In this document: positions 60,574 to 64,000 of the stretch, in pieces
Numbering within the stretch: position 1 is the stretch's first letter
Layout: each line of letters opens with the position of its first letter
DNA from: Cytophagales bacterium
GTDB taxonomy: Bacteria > Bacteroidota > Bacteroidia > Cytophagales > 172606-1
Direction of reading: 5' to 3'
Assembly: GCA_030446715.1 (NCBI GenBank)
Contig: JAUJMU010000001.1
Span: forward strand, 225,297-289,296
DNA length: 64,000 bases
Position numbers and translations under genes: made by a program
The notes under the pieces: generated by a model
Database searches by the model: none
The model's input: only the letters and a program-made list of their open reading frames with translations
What the model was told of the DNA's origin: nothing

Positions 60574-61956
60574 CTACTTTACCTGGAGGTCAGCAAAATG
60601 CTTGTAGAACAAGGCAATGGTCTCGATGCCCTTGAGATAATTGAAAATACCAAAATGTTCGTTCGGGGAGTGGATGGCATCTGAATCAAGCCCAAAGCCC
60701 ATCAGTACACTTTTCAGGCCCAGTTCCTTTTCAAATAAAGCTACAATCGGGATGCTGCCGCCACCCCGCGTCGGGATCGGCTTTTTGCCCCATGCCTCTT
60801 CAAAAGCCTGGCTGGCTGCCCGGAAGCCCACCGAATCTGTAGGAGTTACCACCGGGTGGCCGCCGTGGTGAGGTTTTACGACTACTTTTACAGTTGCCGG
60901 AGCAATGGACTGGAAGTGATTTTTGAACAACTCCGTGATCTGATCCGGGTGCTGTTGGGGCACCAGCCGCATGCTGATCTTGGCGCAGGCTTTGGAAGGC
61001 AGCACCGTTTTGGCACCTTCTCCGGTGTAGCCGCCCCAGATTCCGTTTACGTCCAGCGTAGGCCGGATAGAAGTTCTTTCGGGGGTGGTGTAGCCCTTTT
61101 CGCCGGCCACGTCACCGATTTCCAGATCCTGATTGTATGCCTCCTGATCGAAGGAGGCTTTGGCTAATTCATCCCGTTCGGCCCGGCTCAGCTCAACCAC
61201 TTCGTCGTAAAAACCGGGTATGGTTATGTGTCCATCGGCATCTTTGAGCGAAGCAATCATCTCGCAGAGCACGTTGATAGGATTGGCTACGCCGCCGCCG
61301 TACACACCGGAATGCAGGTCGCGGTTGGGGCCCGTGACTTCCACTTCCACGTAACTGAGCCCGCGGAGGCCTGATTCGAGGGACGGCGTGTCGTTGGAGA
61401 GGATACTGGTGTCGGAGATCAGGATTACGTCGGCTTTCAGTTTCTCCTTGTTTTCGCGCACGAAAATGCCGAGGTTGTCCGAGCCTACTTCTTCCTCGCC
61501 TTCAATCATAAACTTTACGTTGCACGACAGATTTCCCGCAGCCACCAGGCCTTCTAAAGCCTTGATGTGGGCGTACACCTGCCCTTTGTCGTCGCAGGCA
61601 CCGCGGGCAAAAATGGCTCCGTCGGGGTGAAGTCTGGTCTGCCGGATGACGGGCTCAAATGGCGGCGTTTCCCAGAGGTTCACCGGGTCGGCAGGCTGCA
61701 CATCGTAGTGTCCGTACACCAGCACGGTCGGCCGGTCCGGACCAATCATCTTCTCGCCGTACACAATCGGGTGACCGGCTGTTTCGCAGAGTTCAGTATG
61801 GTCGGCACCTGCCTGCCGGAGTTTCCCGCGGATGAATTCGGCAGCCCGGCGCACATCCTCCTTGTGGCGGCTGTCGGCACTTACCGATGGGATACGCAAC
61901 AGGTCTGATAATTCGGCAATGAAGCGGTCTTTATGCTGATTGATGTATGATTGCAT
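60574..61956 (-). CDS. M20-family dipeptidase
   Basis: The start at 61956 (MQSYINQHKDRFIAELSDLL) fits the family; upstream open frame is rejected. The 460-residue enzyme has YGHYDVQPADP with a metal His and Asp, GACDDKGQVYAHIKALEGL, EGEEEVGSDNLGIF (catalytic and metal Glu), and late DSDAIHSPNEHFGIFNYLKG (metal His). This matches carnosinase-like M20 dipeptidases that cut dipeptides in the cytosol. It is a single gene next to plsY. Confidence 0.88.
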   Translation of the reverse strand: MQSYINQHKDRFIAELSDLLRIPSVSADSRHKEDVRRAAEFIRGKLRQAGADHTELCETAGHPIVYGEKMIGPDRPTVLVYGHYDVQPADPVNLWETPPFEPVIRQTRLHPDGAIFARGACDDKGQVYAHIKALEGLVAAGNLSCNVKFMIEGEEEVGSDNLGIFVRENKEKLKADVILISDTSILSNDTPSLESGLRGLSYVEVEVTGPNRDLHSGVYGGGVANPINVLCEMIASLKDADGHITIPGFYDEVVELSRAERDELAKASFDQEAYNQDLEIGDVAGEKGYTTPERTSIRPTLDVNGIWGGYTGEGAKTVLPSKACAKISMRLVPQQHPDQITELFKNHFQSIAPATVKVVVKPHHGGHPVVTPTDSVGFRAASQAFEEAWGKKPIPTRGGGSIPIVALFEKELGLKSVLMGFGLDSDAIHSPNEHFGIFNYLKGIETIALFYKHFADLQVK

Positions 61957-62054
61957 AGGGGTGCAAAATAAAGGTTGAATGGAGAAATATGGTTGGCCTT
62001 CCCTCCCTCTTCCGGCAGGAGGTAACCCGCAGTTGTGGTTGCAAACATAAAACA

Positions 62055-62089
62055 AAAAGACTTTGGAGCACGGGCTTCCAAAGTCTTTT
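62055..62089 (-). terminator. Terminator after plsY
   Basis: Arms AAAAGACTTTGGA (62055-62067) and TCCAAAGTCTTTT (62077-62089) flank a 9-base loop. It lies 32 bases after the plsY stop on the minus strand, and the A-run on the + side gives a U-run there. Confidence 0.8.
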
Positions 62090-62120
62090 GTCAATGGGTG
62101 AAATCTTTCTGACAGAATGG

Positions 62121-62762
62121 TTATTTCTTGCGGAGGCGGATATTGGTGCGGCTTTCCTCACCGTTGATCAGCCGGACAATGTTTTTCTGATGGGTAATGA
62201 TCACGATGGCAAACATGATAAAGCCAAAAACGATCATCATCGGATCGTCGGGGCTGAAACGCGGCAGCAGCAGCAGGATCGGGAAAGCCAGGGCTGCAAT
62301 CATGGAACCCAGCGAGACGTATCTGGAAGTGAGCAGCACTACAAAGAATATCAGCATGCACAGCAGGGCGGCTTCCGTATGGATGGCCAGCACCATGCCC
62401 AGCAGCGTAGCCACGCCTTTGCCGCCCTTGAACCCGACGTACACCGGAAAGATATGGCCCACTACCGATAAGATACCAAACAGCAGTTTGTACATCAGCA
62501 GGTTTTCAAACGGAATCACGCCCATAAAATACAGCAGCAGGGCCAGCGAAGTAGCTGTCCAGCCTTTTAGAATATCCACCAGCATGACAATACTGCCGGC
62601 CCGGCGGCCCAGCACCCGGAACGTATTGGTGGCTCCGGCATTGCCGCTGCCGTAGTCCCGCACATCAATGCCAAAGAAAGCTTCGCCCAGCCAGACCGAT
62701 GTTGGTAGTGAACCCAGCAGGTAAGCCATCACGAATCCGGCAATGATCAGAAGTAAATCCAT
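62121..62762 (-). CDS. plsY: Glycerol-3-phosphate acyltransferase
   Basis: This 213-residue membrane enzyme adds an acyl group from acyl phosphate to glycerol-3-phosphate, the first step of phospholipid synthesis. PlsY signatures are GSLPTSVWLGEAFFGIDVRD, YGSGNAGATNTFRVLGRRAG, and FPVYVGFKGGKGVATLLGMV, with about five membrane helices. It is a single gene with its own terminator. Confidence 0.92.
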   Translation of the reverse strand: MDLLLIIAGFVMAYLLGSLPTSVWLGEAFFGIDVRDYGSGNAGATNTFRVLGRRAGSIVMLVDILKGWTATSLALLLYFMGVIPFENLLMYKLLFGILSVVGHIFPVYVGFKGGKGVATLLGMVLAIHTEAALLCMLIFFVVLLTSRYVSLGSMIAALAFPILLLLPRFSPDDPMMIVFGFIMFAIVIITHQKNIVRLINGEESRTNIRLRKK

Positions 62763-63143
62763 AATTGGGTTAATGGTTTCTCGTTAAGGATAGATTTTGG
62801 TTATATACGGAAATGGGCTGTATAATATTAAGTATATATTAACTTTTCAAATTTAGGGAAGAACTTTCCGAAATCCCAGACATTGGCAATCCCCTCCTGC
62901 CGGTCAGCCAACCGGCTTTACCCAGCACCTCAACGCACCCTGTTACGGAAACATTTTGCTTTGAGATACCGGAAATGCGAACCTCCCGCCTGACGATGCA
63001 GCGGGAGGTTCGCAAATAACAGACTGCTATGTAGTGAATGAGCTCAGAGTTAAAGAGGTTAGGAGTGATAGCCGTAATGGAGACTGATTACAAAAAAGTT
63101 TTCACTGCAGATTTCTCACTACTGAGTACTCATGTCTCCTTTC
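62763..63143. other. Gene-free gap of about 380 bp
   Basis: The left part is AT-rich (GTATATATTAACTTTTC near 62831-62847). The right part has the hairpin described next. A short AT stretch could serve as a plsY promoter, but no clear TTTG/TAnnTTTG pair is seen. Confidence 0.4.
62976..63014 (-). terminator. Terminator of the right-edge gene
   Basis: Perfect 14-bp arms TGCGAACCTCCCGC (62976-62989) and GCGGGAGGTTCGCA (63001-63014) flank an 11-base loop. It lies about 130 bases after the stop of the minus-strand gene at 63144. Confidence 0.6.
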
Positions 63144-64000
63144 CTAAAATCCGTCCTTCTTCTCTTCCTTTTCTGCCGGCTTCTCCTCTTTTTTCTTCTC
63201 CTCTACTGGCTTGCGGGGTTCGGAGGTTTTGGCGATGACGCCGTTGTACGTTTTGTTGAAATTCTCGACGAACAACAATTTTTCGTCACCGGTAGCGGCC
63301 CCTACACTGTACTGACCCGGCTTGCCCGATTTGCCTTTGCCGTTTACGAGGCTGTTGAACTTGTCGTCAGAGCCGATCAGACTGAGTTTTTCCTGCTGGT
63401 AGTTGATGAAATACCACTGCTCAGGGCCAGCCTGCAGGTAAATCGTGATCTGGTCGCCACTGGCGTGCTTGCGGATCTCTACCATGCCTTCCATCTCCGT
63501 GTTGATATCCGTTTTGCCAATGTTGGACAAAACAACCTTGCCGGTGCTGTGAAAAGATTTGTTGGCTTCGTGCCACTTCAGGTTTACATCCGAGAATACC
63601 ATTGTGGTCAGAAAGTGCCGGGATGCCTGAGTGAGCGGAACGTAATTGCCGTTGGACTTTGCCTTGTAGCTTTTGGCAGCACTTTCACCCGCCACCTGAG
63701 CCACTTTGTTGATCATGGCCTCAATATCCGGGCTGGCCTCGCGGCTGCCCGACCCGTCGCGGTTGATGATGGCTTCAGCCATATTGTCGAGTATCTGCTG
63801 GGCCACCGGAAAATTAAGCCCCAGCAGCGTGTTGAACTGGTAGGTGTTGGCATTCAGATCCACCAGGGCTTTGCCGGCCGCAAATACGTAGTCATTCTGC
63901 ACACTGTTAAAGAAATCAATCCGGCCTTCCATTTCCACTTTGCCCTTGCCATCGTCGAGAATCAGTTGATTGCCGGCGAGGTTGCCCTTCCGCTCCGGAG
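63144..64000 (-). CDS. Partial protein of unknown function (cut by window edge)
   Basis: The frame stays open to the window edge, so the protein starts beyond 64000. Visible residues include GNQLILDDGKGKVEMEGRID, FFNSVQNDYVFAAGKALVDL, NFPVAQQILDNMAEAIINRD, a beta-rich middle, and a lysine-glutamate-rich tail (EKKKEEKPAEKEEKKDGF). The content resembles the C-terminal part of a large envelope protein, but I do not recognise a family. A hairpin follows. Confidence 0.5.
   Translation of the reverse strand, partial: PERKGNLAGNQLILDDGKGKVEMEGRIDFFNSVQNDYVFAAGKALVDLNANTYQFNTLLGLNFPVAQQILDNMAEAIINRDGSGSREASPDIEAMINKVAQVAGESAAKSYKAKSNGNYVPLTQASRHFLTTMVFSDVNLKWHEANKSFHSTGKVVLSNIGKTDINTEMEGMVEIRKHASGDQITIYLQAGPEQWYFINYQQEKLSLIGSDDKFNSLVNGKGKSGKPGQYSVGAATGDEKLLFVENFNKTYNGVIAKTSEPRKPVEEKKKEEKPAEKEEKKDGF

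Overview
The window looks like a chromosomal segment from a GC-rich member of the Bacteroidota, probably order Cytophagales. The evidence is lineage-typical proteins (DUF3857/transglutaminase protein, ECF sigma plus FecR pair, propeller-type sensor kinase, OmpA-like protein with coiled coil, XylA/XylB), Bacteroidota-style promoter words (TTTG and TAnnTTTG), and lipoproteins with short LxxC lipoboxes. The placement is inference from gene content. No rRNA, CRISPR array, replication origin or prophage was found.

Layout. 0-12.8 kb is mostly housekeeping: a TlpA-like protein, NuoC, YebC, a divergent YbbA-type ABC ATPase / TesA-type lipase pair, an Rpn-family nuclease, a sugar epimerase with RmlA, an RlmI-like methyltransferase, a TPR lipoprotein, TetR-TspO, and a DUF3857 protein. 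12.8-14.2 kb is a transposon mosaic in which an IS1-family element interrupts an IS5-family remnant. A tRNA-Leu(GAG) follows and is divergent from an ECF sigma/FecR unit. 17-24.7 kb is an exported-protein island: CapA-like protein, two paralogous WD40 proteins, a CE15-like glucuronoyl esterase and an enolase-superfamily enzyme, which suggests work on acidic plant polysaccharide. 25-36 kb is accessory: an HPF-like protein, an ApnL-like lactonase, an XRE/DUF2975 pair, an overlapping DUF4160/DUF2442 pair flanked by a duplicated ORF end, an AT-rich island, and a broken AAA ATPase-TOPRIM gene of the OLD/PARIS kind. 35.7-41.3 kb holds xylBA, nuoD (38 kb away from nuoC) and a quinone-reductase-like enzyme. 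42.6-44.4 kb is an MsbA-like exporter with many indels, next to an IS982-family element with a clear target duplication.

46.9-54.1 kb is the most striking region. It is a single-strand copper module containing a GHCCVFC Cys-rich protein, a PepSY membrane protein, two tandem regulators that each join a metal-binding HMA-like domain to an AraC DNA-binding domain, CopA, an HMA chaperone, a 19-cysteine Csp-type copper store and a His/Met-rich outer-membrane protein. The two regulators could sense metal directly through their MxCxxC motifs. 54.2-64 kb returns to housekeeping genes: a LolC/E-like permease, a DPM-type glycosyltransferase, a CoA-binding protein, a 1080-residue hybrid-propeller histidine kinase, an M20 dipeptidase, PlsY and a protein cut by the window edge.

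Two patterns run through the whole window. First, many intergenic gaps are filled with iterated short words and inverted copies of them, as well as near-perfect hairpins. Second, nearly all apparent frameshifts (in capA, a DUF5343-like gene, the AAA ATPase, msbA, the IS982 transposase, copA and the PepSY gene) sit at short homopolymer runs. Many of these 'pseudogenes' may therefore be sequence errors rather than decayed genes.
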